Under the pieces are notes generated by a model. That model saw nothing but the letters and a program-made list of their open reading frames with translations. It was not told the origin of the DNA and did no database searches. A program made the position numbers and the translations under genes. Shown one piece after another: positions 15,034-23,083 of a stretch of DNA of 36,803 nt (within the stretch, counting starts at the first letter, position 1; each line of letters begins with the position of its first letter). This stretch comes from CAYZJV01 sp964478945 (GTDB lineage: Bacteria; Spirochaetota; Spirochaetia; Sphaerochaetales; Sphaerochaetaceae), in contig CAYZJV010000025.1 of assembly GCA_964478945.1 (NCBI GenBank), positions 1-36,803 on the forward strand, given 5' to 3'.

Positions 15034-17079
15034 TTAAAGGCTTGCGTCCTTCTGCTTGCGCAAACGGTGCTCCATCTGCCTCTTCGTGAACTCCGGTTCA
15101 TCCATGAACAAGTACAGTTTTTTGGCGATCGGGGTCTTGTTCCAGAGCTTCTTGAGGTAAGGCATCACCCAATAGTCGAGTCCGAAGGCCCTTCCAGCTC
15201 CACCTAGCATTACGATGGAAACCGCGATATACCAAAGAATCTCCTTCCCTGCAAGTGCACCGATAAGGAACATGGTCGACAAACCGATCGATACGATGGC
15301 TGCGGGGAAAGTAAACAATCCACCGATAAATGCCAGACCGATACCAACCTCGGCAAGCACGATCACCACTTGGAAGAAGTAGGGAGCTAGAGCGACGAAC
15401 GTTTCGTTGATCCATGTATAGATACCCAATGGTTCATCGAGCAAGGGTGGTGCAAATTGTTTCACCGCCTCTCCGGTTGCTTCAGCTCCGGTCTCAGCCC
15501 ATGCACTGGCAGAACTCACGGCTTCGGTCGCCGCTGGTGCCGCTGCTGGAGCCACATACGATGCGGAAGCTACTGAGGCACTGCCGACAGCTTCAGCCGT
15601 GGCTTCCACAACCGGTTCGGCTGCTGCCTCCCAAGCACTGGAAGCCGCTGCTACCGCATCTCCTTCTTGACCGGGAAGAGGTCCCCAGTAGACTTTCCCT
15701 CCGGTGGTGTCGGTGAGCCATCCTTCGAGAATCTTATTCACTCCTTCGATGAGCCACATGACTCCCAGATACATACGGAGGAACACGATCCAGTAGGGTG
15801 GTACCCGATAGGCTGCCATGCCTCCGATCAGTGATCTGCGGTGTTTCATATTGAGAATTTCGTGTTTGAAATAGGTCCATGCACCATTCACCCCACATAC
15901 ACCGAATTGATAATACATGTTTACCAAGTGTTTTACGGCTTGGGCAAAGAATCCCGACAAGGACATTCCCATGTTGTGGGAGACCGCATAGCGGCCACCG
16001 ATCGAGACCATGAATCCATGGAAGTTGGATTTGAACGGCTCGACCTTCTTGGTCTTCAGACCCAGTTCACCACGGATATTCTGAATGATTCCATCCGCAG
16101 CGGTCGCAGCCGTCTGCTCGGCAGCCTCGACTATTTGGGGAACGGGTTTTCCGTCCTCCATGAACCATATTCCGTCTCCGGCAAGATATACATTGTCGTA
16201 ATCGGGAGACTTCATGTACTCGTCGACTTTCTTACGCTGGACCTTGCCATCCGTAAGCGGTAGGGAGTGGCAGAAGGTAGTTCCCCTGACTCCACAGGTC
16301 CAGATCAAGGTTTTGGTCTCGAACCTGTTTCCATCCCTGGTATCGAAGCCATTTTCATCGACATTGACGATGAGGCTATGGGTCTTGATCTCCACACCCT
16401 TCTTTTCCATGTAGGCGATCGCCTTGTCCCTCGGTTTGTCTGGCAACATGTTGAGGATGCTGCCCAGGGCTTCGGCATTGATGAGTTTGACCTCGTCGTG
16501 GTCAACGCCGTACTCCTTGCAGAGGATGGGCAACCACTCGATCAATTCACCGACCAACTCCACTCCAGTGAATCCACCTCCGGCGACAACAAAGGTGAGC
16601 ATATGTCTTCTCTTCTTCTCATCCTTTTCGTATGAAGCCGCCTTGATCGTATCGATGATATGACGCTTGATGCGCAATGCATCTTCAAGACTCCAGAGGA
16701 AGAATGCGTGTTCCTTTACCCCGGGAATATTGAAATCGGTTGCCTCGGCTCCGGTTGCGATGATCAGTTGGTCATAGGGGTAGGAAGCTCCCACTCCCTC
16801 GAGGACCTGCTTCTCGAAATCTATATGCTTGATTTCGTCACGGATCACATTCACCATCTTCCCAGCGAATATCCTGTTGAAAGAAATCTTTACAGAACTC
16901 TCTTCAACTCGATTCCCCGCGACTTCATGCAATTCGGTCATGAGTATATGGTGCCTGTGCCGATCGATCAGCGTCACTTCCACTTTGTCCTTCATCTTCT
17001 TGAAGGCTTTATGCAATTTCTTTGCGGCATGGACTCCCGCATAGCCTCCGCCAAGTACCACAATACGTTTCTTATCCAT
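15034..17079 (-). CDS. Type II NADH dehydrogenase with C-terminal membrane (DoxX-like) extension, Ndh2-like
   Basis: The 681-residue protein starts with an FAD-binding fold (VVLGGGYAG, 7-15), a second nucleotide site for NADH (VVAGGGFTGVE) and the FAD-closing VYLAGDGIW. This is the two-dinucleotide layout of NDH-2. After about residue 420 comes a membrane part: a helix near YWIVFLRMYLGVMWLIEG, an Ala/Val/Glu-rich linker of roughly 80 residues, then helices resembling DoxX/TQO proteins (VIVLAEVGIGLAFIGGLF; EILWYIAVSIVMLGGAGRAF). Ndh2 of flavin EET loci likewise has a C-terminal membrane extension. It would pass electrons from NADH to quinone. AAGGAG lies eight bases before the ATG at 17079. 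It is divergent from apbE. Confidence 0.93.
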   Translation of the reverse strand: MDKKRIVVLGGGYAGVHAAKKLHKAFKKMKDKVEVTLIDRHRHHILMTELHEVAGNRVEESSVKISFNRIFAGKMVNVIRDEIKHIDFEKQVLEGVGASYPYDQLIIATGAEATDFNIPGVKEHAFFLWSLEDALRIKRHIIDTIKAASYEKDEKKRRHMLTFVVAGGGFTGVELVGELIEWLPILCKEYGVDHDEVKLINAEALGSILNMLPDKPRDKAIAYMEKKGVEIKTHSLIVNVDENGFDTRDGNRFETKTLIWTCGVRGTTFCHSLPLTDGKVQRKKVDEYMKSPDYDNVYLAGDGIWFMEDGKPVPQIVEAAEQTAATAADGIIQNIRGELGLKTKKVEPFKSNFHGFMVSIGGRYAVSHNMGMSLSGFFAQAVKHLVNMYYQFGVCGVNGAWTYFKHEILNMKHRRSLIGGMAAYRVPPYWIVFLRMYLGVMWLIEGVNKILEGWLTDTTGGKVYWGPLPGQEGDAVAAASSAWEAAAEPVVEATAEAVGSASVASASYVAPAAAPAATEAVSSASAWAETGAEATGEAVKQFAPPLLDEPLGIYTWINETFVALAPYFFQVVIVLAEVGIGLAFIGGLFTFPAAIVSIGLSTMFLIGALAGKEILWYIAVSIVMLGGAGRAFGLDYWVMPYLKKLWNKTPIAKKLYLFMDEPEFTKRQMEHRLRKQKDASL

Positions 17080-17184
17080 GTATTCTCTCCTTATCGCTAA
17101 GTTCATAACCGATTTATCTTACCTGAAACTGATCGTTCGGCTGCGACTGGTTGTTGTTTTTCGCGATTTGCGATATATCACTTG

Positions 17185-17190
17185 TATAGT
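17185..17190 (+). promoter_or_regulatory. Candidate -10 for apbE
   Basis: TATAGT ends six bases before the ATG at 17197. No good -35 and no Shine-Dalgarno sequence are visible. If used, the apbE mRNA would be leaderless. Confidence 0.3.
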
Positions 17191-17196
17191 AGTATC

Positions 17197-18261
17197 ATGA
17201 AACACACCAACAATGCAATTCAGTTCTTTTTTATCGGAATACTTTTTTTTGTCTTCACCATGGTTTCTTGCGCCAAGTCGGAAGAGACGGTGGCTGTCGA
17301 ACCCCAATCGCGCTCAGAGCTCATGTTGGGAACCGCATGTCGCATCACCATATACGACCATCCTTCCCAGCAGACCTTCGATGAGGCGTTCGAGCGGATC
17401 GCGGATATCGAGGCAAGAATGAGTCTACATCTCGATACCAGTGAGATCGCAGCGGTCAATGAATCAGCCGGAAGCGGAGCGGTCGAAGTCTCTTCAGACA
17501 CCTTCAGGGTGATTGAGAAGGCGCTTGAGGCCGCGAAGTTTAGCAATGGTGCCTTCGATCCCACAGTTGGACCGCTGGTTACCGCATGGGATATTGGAGG
17601 GGATAATCCCAGAAGGCCCCCTCAAGACGAAATCGACTCTCTCTTGCCATTGATTGGCTATGATAGGGTGATCCTGGATTCCGAGAAGTTGACCGTGGAA
17701 TTGCTCGATGCGGGCATGATGCTCGATCTTGGGGGAATCGCAAAGGGATATGCAGCCGATGAGGTGGCAAAAATTCTTGAATCACATGGGGTGGAGAAGG
17801 CGATCATCAACTTGGGTGGCAACGTACTCACCATCGGTAAACGGGTTGACGGCACTCCTTGGCGGATTGGAATTCAGAATCCGGAAGCCGAAAGGGGGGG
17901 GCATGTGATGATCGTCGGATTGGAGGATCTTGCTTTGGTCACCAGTGGACCCTATGAGCGGTATCTTGAATTGGACGGGGTGGTCTACCACCATATCTTG
18001 AATACCGATACCGGTTATCCTGTGGATACCGACATCACAAGTGCGAGCATCATCACTTCTGAATCGTTCATTGCCGATGCGCTCTCGACCGCGGTGTATT
18101 CATTGGGTCTCGAGAAGGGGTTGGCATTGATTGATTCGATGGAGGACGTGGAAGCAGTCTTCATCGACAAGTCTCATCGAATCTATCTTTCAGATGGATT
18201 CGCCAATGGCGATTTGAGCTATACCCTTACCGATACCCAGTTTGAAGTACACCAACTTTAG
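17197..18261 (+). CDS. apbE: FAD:FMN transferase ApbE lipoprotein (FmnB-like)
   Basis: The 354-residue lipoprotein (lipobox MVSC, Cys25) has the ApbE fold. Seen are MLGTACRITIY, the substrate-side FDPTVGPLVTAWDIG, DLGGIAKGYAAD, NLGGNVLTIGKR and the Mg-binding end SIITSESFIADALSTAVYSLG. ApbE hydrolyses FAD and links FMN through phosphoester bonds to Ser/Thr in target proteins on the outer face. Its obvious client here is the FMN-binding lipoprotein at 19993. A TTG at 17182 is in frame, but the ATG gives a regular signal peptide. No ribosome site is visible before the ATG. The 3' end overlaps the convergent gene by four bases. Confidence 0.95.
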   Translation: MKHTNNAIQFFFIGILFFVFTMVSCAKSEETVAVEPQSRSELMLGTACRITIYDHPSQQTFDEAFERIADIEARMSLHLDTSEIAAVNESAGSGAVEVSSDTFRVIEKALEAAKFSNGAFDPTVGPLVTAWDIGGDNPRRPPQDEIDSLLPLIGYDRVILDSEKLTVELLDAGMMLDLGGIAKGYAADEVAKILESHGVEKAIINLGGNVLTIGKRVDGTPWRIGIQNPEAERGGHVMIVGLEDLALVTSGPYERYLELDGVVYHHILNTDTGYPVDTDITSASIITSESFIADALSTAVYSLGLEKGLALIDSMEDVEAVFIDKSHRIYLSDGFANGDLSYTLTDTQFEVHQL

Positions 18262-18860
18262 AGTGTGGGTAGGATGTGCCAAGCGCCAAGCAGGAAGAGG
18301 CCCCACAGCACTACGGTGTGGAGAATATTTTCCAGCAGTTCCCTGCGGTTGAACACCACTTCATCTTTACCGATGGACATGATGGAAGCAGCTTTTTCTT
18401 CCGTTAGGTTGAGCATGAGCGTATCCACAGCTTTGATGAATGGGCGTTTTGGTGTGATCTCCCGCCAACCGGAAGTGATCTTGTCGAAATAATAGAACTG
18501 CAATGAAATGACTTTCCCAAGCCTCCCCGGAAATTCGGGTCTGCCCGTTACCATATAGTGGGAAAGATAGAGCAATGCGATAAGGGTGAACGCTTTTCTG
18601 AGACCCAAGAGCAGAGCTCCAAGAGTGATGGGAAATGAACCTATCGATACTATGAGATATCCATTCGGTTGCAGCAGATGTGCACTTGATACCGACAACA
18701 TGAGTATGAGATTGGGCAACAGCCGGAATTTCCTTCCATGGGTGAGCGCCAGAACGATGACATAGACAGCCTGCAGCATTACCCCGAAGGGGTTGTCCTG
18801 GAGAAGAATTGCAGGGAGGGCGAGCAATCCTGTGAACAAACGGATATTTGCCGTTTTCAT
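18258..18860 (-). CDS. Membrane protein, ECF T-component-like (FmnA-like candidate)
   Basis: A 200-residue protein with about five hydrophobic segments (for example PNLILMLSVSSAHLL and IGSFPITLGALLLGLRKAFTLIALL) and a cytoplasmic-looking helical region (PEFPGRLGKVISLQFYYFDKITSG), then a last helix near the C-terminus. This layout resembles short CbiQ/EcfT transmembrane components, which couple ATPases to substrate-binding S subunits. In EET loci such a protein (FmnA) works with a flavin transporter to provide FAD outside. The ATG overlaps the eetB stop (ATGA) and GGAG lies upstream. The family call is tentative because diagnostic EcfT arginine motifs are not clear. Confidence 0.55.
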   Translation of the reverse strand: MKTANIRLFTGLLALPAILLQDNPFGVMLQAVYVIVLALTHGRKFRLLPNLILMLSVSSAHLLQPNGYLIVSIGSFPITLGALLLGLRKAFTLIALLYLSHYMVTGRPEFPGRLGKVISLQFYYFDKITSGWREITPKRPFIKAVDTLMLNLTEEKAASIMSIGKDEVVFNRRELLENILHTVVLWGLFLLGAWHILPTL

Positions 18861-19390
18861 AGCTGTTTCTCCAATGCTCTACGGTACCATGCCGAAGTTT
18901 CCACAAAGCGTTCGGCGAATACACCGAGTATCACGGAGGTGATCAATCCCACGATTAAAAATGGTGGAGCTATCAAGCGCGCCGCGTCGCCGAAAAGGAT
19001 GAGCCTGCTCAATTGCAGTTGGGTGATGTTGCTCGCCATCGCCCCTGCGATACTGATTCCGATGAGACTCGTCCATTTTCTTCCATAACGAAAGAGCACA
19101 TACATGATGAATGCGCTTGATACGGTTCCTCCCAAAGAGAAGAGCACTATGTAGCTGAAAATAGTACCGGTTACCAAACCTTGTCCCAATACCTTCAGAA
19201 GCGCAAGCAGGATGTATTCGCGGCTGTCGAGTAATCCAAGACCTATCAGAAGAGGCAAGTTCGCCAACCCTATCCTCATGAAGGGGACCGGTTTCGGTAT
19301 CATATATTCCACTGTCGACAGAAAGAGGGAAAAAGCCGCGAGAAGGGCGATGAATTCGATTCTTCCATTCGTTTTAGAACGCGGTATCAT
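18857..19390 (-). CDS. Gx transporter family protein (EetB-like)
   Basis: The 177-residue membrane protein has five to six helices and the pattern VEYMIPKPVPFMRIGLANLPLLIGL followed by LKVLGQGLVTGTIFSY and GISIAGAMASNITQLQLSRLI. This matches the Gx transporter family, formerly annotated as heptaprenyl diphosphate synthase component I. It regularly accompanies NusG-II proteins and is called EetB in flavin EET loci. It resembles an ECF S-type protein; its substrate is unknown. The start at 19390 follows GGAGG five bases upstream, and the start overlaps eetA by 17 bases. The longer open frame to 19645 is rejected because it lies inside eetA. Confidence 0.88.
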   Translation of the reverse strand: MIPRSKTNGRIEFIALLAAFSLFLSTVEYMIPKPVPFMRIGLANLPLLIGLGLLDSREYILLALLKVLGQGLVTGTIFSYIVLFSLGGTVSSAFIMYVLFRYGRKWTSLIGISIAGAMASNITQLQLSRLILFGDAARLIAPPFLIVGLITSVILGVFAERFVETSAWYRRALEKQL

Positions 19391-19751
19391 CGACACCTCC
19401 TCCATCGCCCTTGTCAAGCGATCCTTCGATAAGTACAAAGACATTGTTGGGCAAACAGATGATCCAATCTCCAGGTGAGGAGACCCATCCTGCGGCGATG
19501 CACACTTTGTTTCTGCAGTCGGAATCGTGTACATGGACTTTTCCATTACGAATTTCGATTGTGGTTTCTCCCACCGGTCCTTCGAATGTAGCGAACGTAT
19601 CGACATCAAGATCATAGATGAATTCGCCGCCATCGGTACGGACATGTACTTCAGGTTCGCCGGAGAAGTCCTTGTAGGTGCCGAGGCTGAGTGCTATTAA
19701 AGTGATCGACAAGGCCAGAATGACAATATCTCCAACCCGATTGAGTTTCAT
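19374..19751 (-). CDS. NusG domain II-containing protein (EetA-like)
   Basis: A 125-residue protein with one N-terminal membrane helix (VILALSITLIALSL) and an outer beta-rich domain. The diagnostic run is DSDCRNKVCIAAGW (C79, C84), followed by SSPGDWIICLPN (C99); this is the small NusG domain II family (COG5341 type). It is called EetA in Firmicutes EET loci, where it pairs with EetB and may link quinone oxidation to the flavin lipoprotein (role not firmly known). The ATG at 19751 has no Shine-Dalgarno sequence and coincides with the predicted transcription start. Confidence 0.88.
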   Translation of the reverse strand: MKLNRVGDIVILALSITLIALSLGTYKDFSGEPEVHVRTDGGEFIYDLDVDTFATFEGPVGETTIEIRNGKVHVHDSDCRNKVCIAAGWVSSPGDWIICLPNNVFVLIEGSLDKGDGGGVDDTAF

Positions 19752-19757
19752 GCGCGA

Positions 19758-19786
19758 ATGGTATCAGTTTGCCTTCTCCTTGTCAA
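19758..19786 (-). promoter_or_regulatory. Promoter for eetA-eetB-fmnA-like unit, giving a leaderless mRNA
   Basis: On the minus strand TTGACA (19786-19781) and TACCAT (19763-19758) are 17 bases apart, with TGA before the -10. Seven bases further is 19751, the first base of the eetA ATG. Confidence 0.6.
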
Positions 19787-19924
19787 AGTTACGCAAGGGG
19801 TGTGATGTTGCTTGGGAGTCCATAGTTGGTTTTGGGGTAAGTATTTCTTTCGTAAAAATATAGATAAGCAATTATTTGTCATGGGCAATCATTTCAGCAG
19901 ATATTGATGAATTTTTCTTCGAGA

Positions 19925-19940
19925 GGTATTGCGCAATACC
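19925..19940. promoter_or_regulatory. 16-base perfect palindrome, candidate operator of pplA-like gene
   Basis: GGTATTGCGCAATACC is its own reverse complement. It covers the -35 hexamer of the promoter for the FMN lipoprotein, so a dimeric regulator bound there would block RNA polymerase. Confidence 0.5.
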
Positions 19941-19958
19941 CCGAACAGCTAATATACT
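19929..19958 (+). promoter_or_regulatory. Promoter for the FMN-binding lipoprotein gene
   Basis: TTGCGC (19929-19934) and TATACT (19953-19958) are 18 bases apart. The start would be near 19965, giving a leader of about 28 bases with AGGAG. Confidence 0.55.
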
Positions 19959-19992
19959 ATACACCGATATCGATATATCAGGAGTGATTGAT

Positions 19993-21318
19993 ATGAAGAA
20001 AAAAACTGTTGTTTTGATTGTGTTGGCGCTTGCCATGACTGTATTGTTCACAGTCGGTTGTGCCAAGGAATCCGAGCCTGCAGCCGCAGCTCCCGCAGCA
20101 CCCGCCGCTTCGGCTCCCGAAGCAAAGAGTGCACCAGAGGCAGCTCCCGCAGCACCGGCGGCTCCAGTTGAAAAAACCAAGAGCTATGTCGATGGCATCT
20201 ATTTCGCAATGGACGATGAATTCGGTTCTTCCGGTTGGAAATATGCGGTCACAATCACTGTCCAGGGTGGTAAGATCGCGGATGTTGATTGGAATGGTGT
20301 GAATGTGAGTGCCGGAGTCACCAAGAAGGTCTACGACAAGGCCGGAAAGTACAATATGGTGAAATTCGGTGGAGCCCAGGCCGAGTGGTCTGAACAGGCT
20401 GAACTTGCAGAAGCCTATCTGATCGAGACCCAGGATCCGAAGGCCATCACCTATACCGATGATTCGGGTCATACCGATGACATCGCCGGTGTTTCCATCC
20501 ATGTTGTCGAGATGTTCAATTTGGCTGAGAAGGCTCTCGCAAAAGGCCCTGTTGGAATCGGTCCCTACATGGACGGAGCCTACTTCGCAATTGCTGACGA
20601 GTACCCCTCTTCGGGTTGGAAGGAGTATGTCTCCCTCACGGTTCTCAACGGTCGCATCGCAGCGGTCAATTGGAGCGCGGTGAACAAGAAGGGTGACGAC
20701 AAGAAGCCGTACGACAAGGCTGGCAAGTATCAGATGGTTGCCCGGGGCGGAGCCCAGGATGAGTGGTATGTCCAAGCCAATCGTGCCGAAGAGTACCTCA
20801 TCGAAGTACAGGATCCTTCCGACATCACCTATTCTGATGCCGAAGGTCATACCGATGCAATCTCCGGTGTCTCGATCCATGTTGATGCGCTGTTCGATCT
20901 TGCGGATAAGGCTCTTGCAGCCGGTCCAGTGGAGCTCGGACCCTTCGCAGATGGTGGGTACTACGCATCTGAAGACGAATTCAGTTCTTCCGGTTGGAAA
21001 GGATATGTCTCACTTTTGGTCAAGGATGGGAATATCGTGAATGTGTTCTGGAGTGCGGTCGACAAGGACGGCAACGACAAGAAGACCTATGACAAGGAAG
21101 GCAACTACCAGATGGTAGCCCGTGGTGGTGCAATCGACGAGTGGTATGTGCAGGCCGAACGTGTCGAGAACTATCTTCTCGAGACCCAGGATCCTGGTAC
21201 CATCACCTACAAGGATGACAACGGTCATACCGACGATATCGCCGGTGCCACGATCCACGTGAATGATTTCTTCTCACTTGTTGAGAAGGCACTCGCGGCA
21301 GGTCCGAAAAAGTATTGA
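19993..21318 (+). CDS. Lipoprotein with three FMN-binding domains (PplA-like)
   Basis: The 441-residue lipoprotein (lipobox LFTVGC, Cys23) has an Ala/Pro tether (29-58) and three tandem FMN-binding repeats of about 126 residues starting at 67, 194 and 320. Each begins DGxY(F/Y)A..(D/E)E, contains SSGWK, and ends with the flavinylation motif: DDIAGVS (acceptor Ser168), DAISGVS (Ser294) and DDIAGAT (Thr420). ApbE attaches FMN at such Ser/Thr. The protein would carry electrons from the membrane outward, as PplA does in Listeria, which has two such domains. Repeats 2 and 3 are most alike (WYVQA, YQMVARGGA). AGGAG lies nine bases before the ATG at 19993. Confidence 0.95.
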   Translation: MKKKTVVLIVLALAMTVLFTVGCAKESEPAAAAPAAPAASAPEAKSAPEAAPAAPAAPVEKTKSYVDGIYFAMDDEFGSSGWKYAVTITVQGGKIADVDWNGVNVSAGVTKKVYDKAGKYNMVKFGGAQAEWSEQAELAEAYLIETQDPKAITYTDDSGHTDDIAGVSIHVVEMFNLAEKALAKGPVGIGPYMDGAYFAIADEYPSSGWKEYVSLTVLNGRIAAVNWSAVNKKGDDKKPYDKAGKYQMVARGGAQDEWYVQANRAEEYLIEVQDPSDITYSDAEGHTDAISGVSIHVDALFDLADKALAAGPVELGPFADGGYYASEDEFSSSGWKGYVSLLVKDGNIVNVFWSAVDKDGNDKKTYDKEGNYQMVARGGAIDEWYVQAERVENYLLETQDPGTITYKDDNGHTDDIAGATIHVNDFFSLVEKALAAGPKKY

Positions 21319-21328
21319 TCCAAACGGT

Positions 21329-22069
21329 TCAATCGGAAAGGGGTCTTGGATTTGTTTCCAAGACCTCTTTCATATAGATCGAGCAAATCAGCTCGCTGAT
21401 CTCCCTTTTCTTTTCTTGCGGGACCTGCTTTGAATCCCTGATCTTTTGGGTTGCCATACGTGCAGTCTCACGGTCCAATTGTTTCAATGCCATCCACTGG
21501 CTTACCGTATCGGGAGAAACTGAGAAAGCCGATGCCACAGCCCATGCGACTGCCATTTTCACATGATGATGGTCGCTTTTCACTTGTCCCAGAAGACTGA
21601 GATTCCTATTCATCCAAACTTCATCGTTGAAATGCATGAGCAACATGACGATGGAGAATCTGGTTGCATAGGGATACGAATCATGCAGATGGCGTTCGAT
21701 GAAAATACGATATCCATCGGTTTCCTTCGATACCCCTTTCAATGACGAACAAAGGGAATCACATACAGCCCAGTTGTCGATATGGGGTAGGAGAATTTCC
21801 AACTTGCCGATCCTGGTCGTCTCATCCATTCTCGCATAGGCGAGGGAGAGGAGCCTCACCAGTGTCTCCTCATGATAGCGGTCATCTTCAGGGTATCCCA
21901 GACTATCGCTGTCCCACGAACCGTTTCGTGCCAAATCCTTGGCCAAGGTACGAAGGGCAGGCATTCGCACTCCCATCAAGGGTTTTCCATCGGGAATGAG
22001 GCGCTGTGTGAATTCCCTGTATGATGCTTCGGATAGATTCCACAGTTGTTGCGTGATTTTGTGAACCAT
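21329..22069 (-). CDS. DNA alkylation repair protein, AlkD-like
   Basis: The 246-residue all-helical protein matches the AlkD HEAT-like repeat family. Landmarks are GVRMPALRTLAKDLAR, YHEETLVRLLSLAYAR, IDNWAVCDSLCSSLKG and the repeated helices up to ATQKIRDSKQVP. AlkD enzymes remove alkylated bases such as N3- or N7-alkylpurines; the Trp/Asp residues of IDNWAVCD are in the conserved active region. The ATG at 22069 lies four bases after the cysK stop, with no clear ribosome site, so it is probably expressed with cysK. Confidence 0.88.
   Translation of the reverse strand: MVHKITQQLWNLSEASYREFTQRLIPDGKPLMGVRMPALRTLAKDLARNGSWDSDSLGYPEDDRYHEETLVRLLSLAYARMDETTRIGKLEILLPHIDNWAVCDSLCSSLKGVSKETDGYRIFIERHLHDSYPYATRFSIVMLLMHFNDEVWMNRNLSLLGQVKSDHHHVKMAVAWAVASAFSVSPDTVSQWMALKQLDRETARMATQKIRDSKQVPQEKKREISELICSIYMKEVLETNPRPLSD
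21337..21370 (+). terminator. Terminator of the FMN lipoprotein gene
   Basis: AAAGGGGTCTTGGA and TCCAAGACCTCTTT form a 14-bp stem with one G-U pair and a 6-base loop, ending in CTCTTT. It starts 18 bases after the pplA-like stop and lies inside the 3' end of the convergent alkD-like coding sequence. Confidence 0.7.
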
Positions 22070-22073
22070 GGCA

Positions 22074-23003
22074 CTACATGCTGAAAAGGGGTGTCGATAA
22101 ATAACGATCACCGCTATCGGGGAGCACCACTACGATCGTCTTGCCTTCGTGTGCATCCATTTTCGCCAATCGAAATGCGGCCGAGAGTGCTGCTCCGGAA
22201 GAGATGCCCGCAAATATGCCCTCTACCTTTGCAAGCTCCCGTCCCATTTCAAAGGCCTCGTCATTCTCAATCGTGATGATTTCGTCATAGACCGATGTAT
22301 CGAGGATTTCCGGAATGAACCCTGCACCGATTCCTTGGATCTTGTGGCTTCCCGGTGTTCCTTTGCTCAATACGGGAGAACCTGTTGGTTCCACTGCCAC
22401 GATCCTGATACTTTCCTTTCTTTTCTTGAGATATGTTCCGGCTCCGGTGATGGTTCCTCCCGTACCTATTCCGGCGACAAAAATATCGATGGTTCCTTCG
22501 GTGTCATCCCAGATCTCGACACCGGTGGTTCGTTCATGCACCGCAGGGTTCGCCAAATTGGAGAATTGGCTGGGGATGAATGAATTGGGAATCTCTCTTG
22601 CCAGTTCCTCTGCTTTCGCCATGGCTCCACGCATTCCTTGCGATCCGTCGGTCAATACCACTTCCGCTCCATAGGCCATCAATAGATTGCGCCGCTCCAC
22701 ACTCATCGTATCGGGCATGGTGAGAATGACCCGGTATCCCCTGGCAGCTCCCATCATGGCAAGTCCGATTCCCGTGTTCCCGCTGGTTGGTTCCACTATG
22801 GTCGAACCCTGTGTTAGAAGTCCTCTCTTTTCAGCATCCTCCACCATCGATTTCGCAACCCGATCCTTCACACTTCCAGCTGGATTGAAGGATTCGAGCT
22901 TGACCAACACTTTGGCCTTCAAGCCATGTTTTTCTCCCAATCGGGAGATTTCCACCAAAGGGGTATGTCCCACCAGTTCGGTTACATTTGCGTGAATATT
23001 CAT
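22074..23003 (-). CDS. cysK: Cysteine synthase (O-acetylserine sulfhydrylase)
   Basis: The 309-residue PLP enzyme has the lysine Schiff-base site FNPAGSVKDR (K46), the substrate loop PTSGNTGIGLA, the phosphate-binding GIGTGGTITG and the C-terminal VVLPDSGDRYLST. It makes cysteine from O-acetylserine and sulfide in the cytoplasm. The ATG at 23003 has GGAG six bases upstream; an in-frame ATG six bases earlier abuts that site and is rejected. CysM-type enzymes look similar, but PDSGDRYLST favours CysK. It is the first gene of a unit with alkD. Confidence 0.96.
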   Translation of the reverse strand: MNIHANVTELVGHTPLVEISRLGEKHGLKAKVLVKLESFNPAGSVKDRVAKSMVEDAEKRGLLTQGSTIVEPTSGNTGIGLAMMGAARGYRVILTMPDTMSVERRNLLMAYGAEVVLTDGSQGMRGAMAKAEELAREIPNSFIPSQFSNLANPAVHERTTGVEIWDDTEGTIDIFVAGIGTGGTITGAGTYLKKRKESIRIVAVEPTGSPVLSKGTPGSHKIQGIGAGFIPEILDTSVYDEIITIENDEAFEMGRELAKVEGIFAGISSGAALSAAFRLAKMDAHEGKTIVVVLPDSGDRYLSTPLFSM

Positions 23004-23043
23004 GTGCATCTCCTAAATCATACTATACATATATGATATGTGT

Positions 23044-23072
23044 ATTATACTTACGCAGATAATGTAGGTCAA
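23044..23072 (-). promoter_or_regulatory. Strong promoter for cysK
   Basis: TTGACC (23072-23067) and a consensus TATAAT (23049-23044) are 17 bases apart on the minus strand. Transcription should start near 23037, leaving a 34-base leader. Confidence 0.75.
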
Positions 23073-23083
23073 GCCAACACAAA

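Noticed and set aside
19391..19645. N-terminal extension of the Gx transporter
   Set aside because: It lies inside the NusG-II gene; the start at 19390 has GGAGG and a typical family N-terminus.
19978..20880. A 300-codon open frame antisense to the FMN lipoprotein
   Set aside because: It mirrors the repeated FMN domains, has no recognisable domain or ribosome site, and is best explained by codon bias of the real gene.
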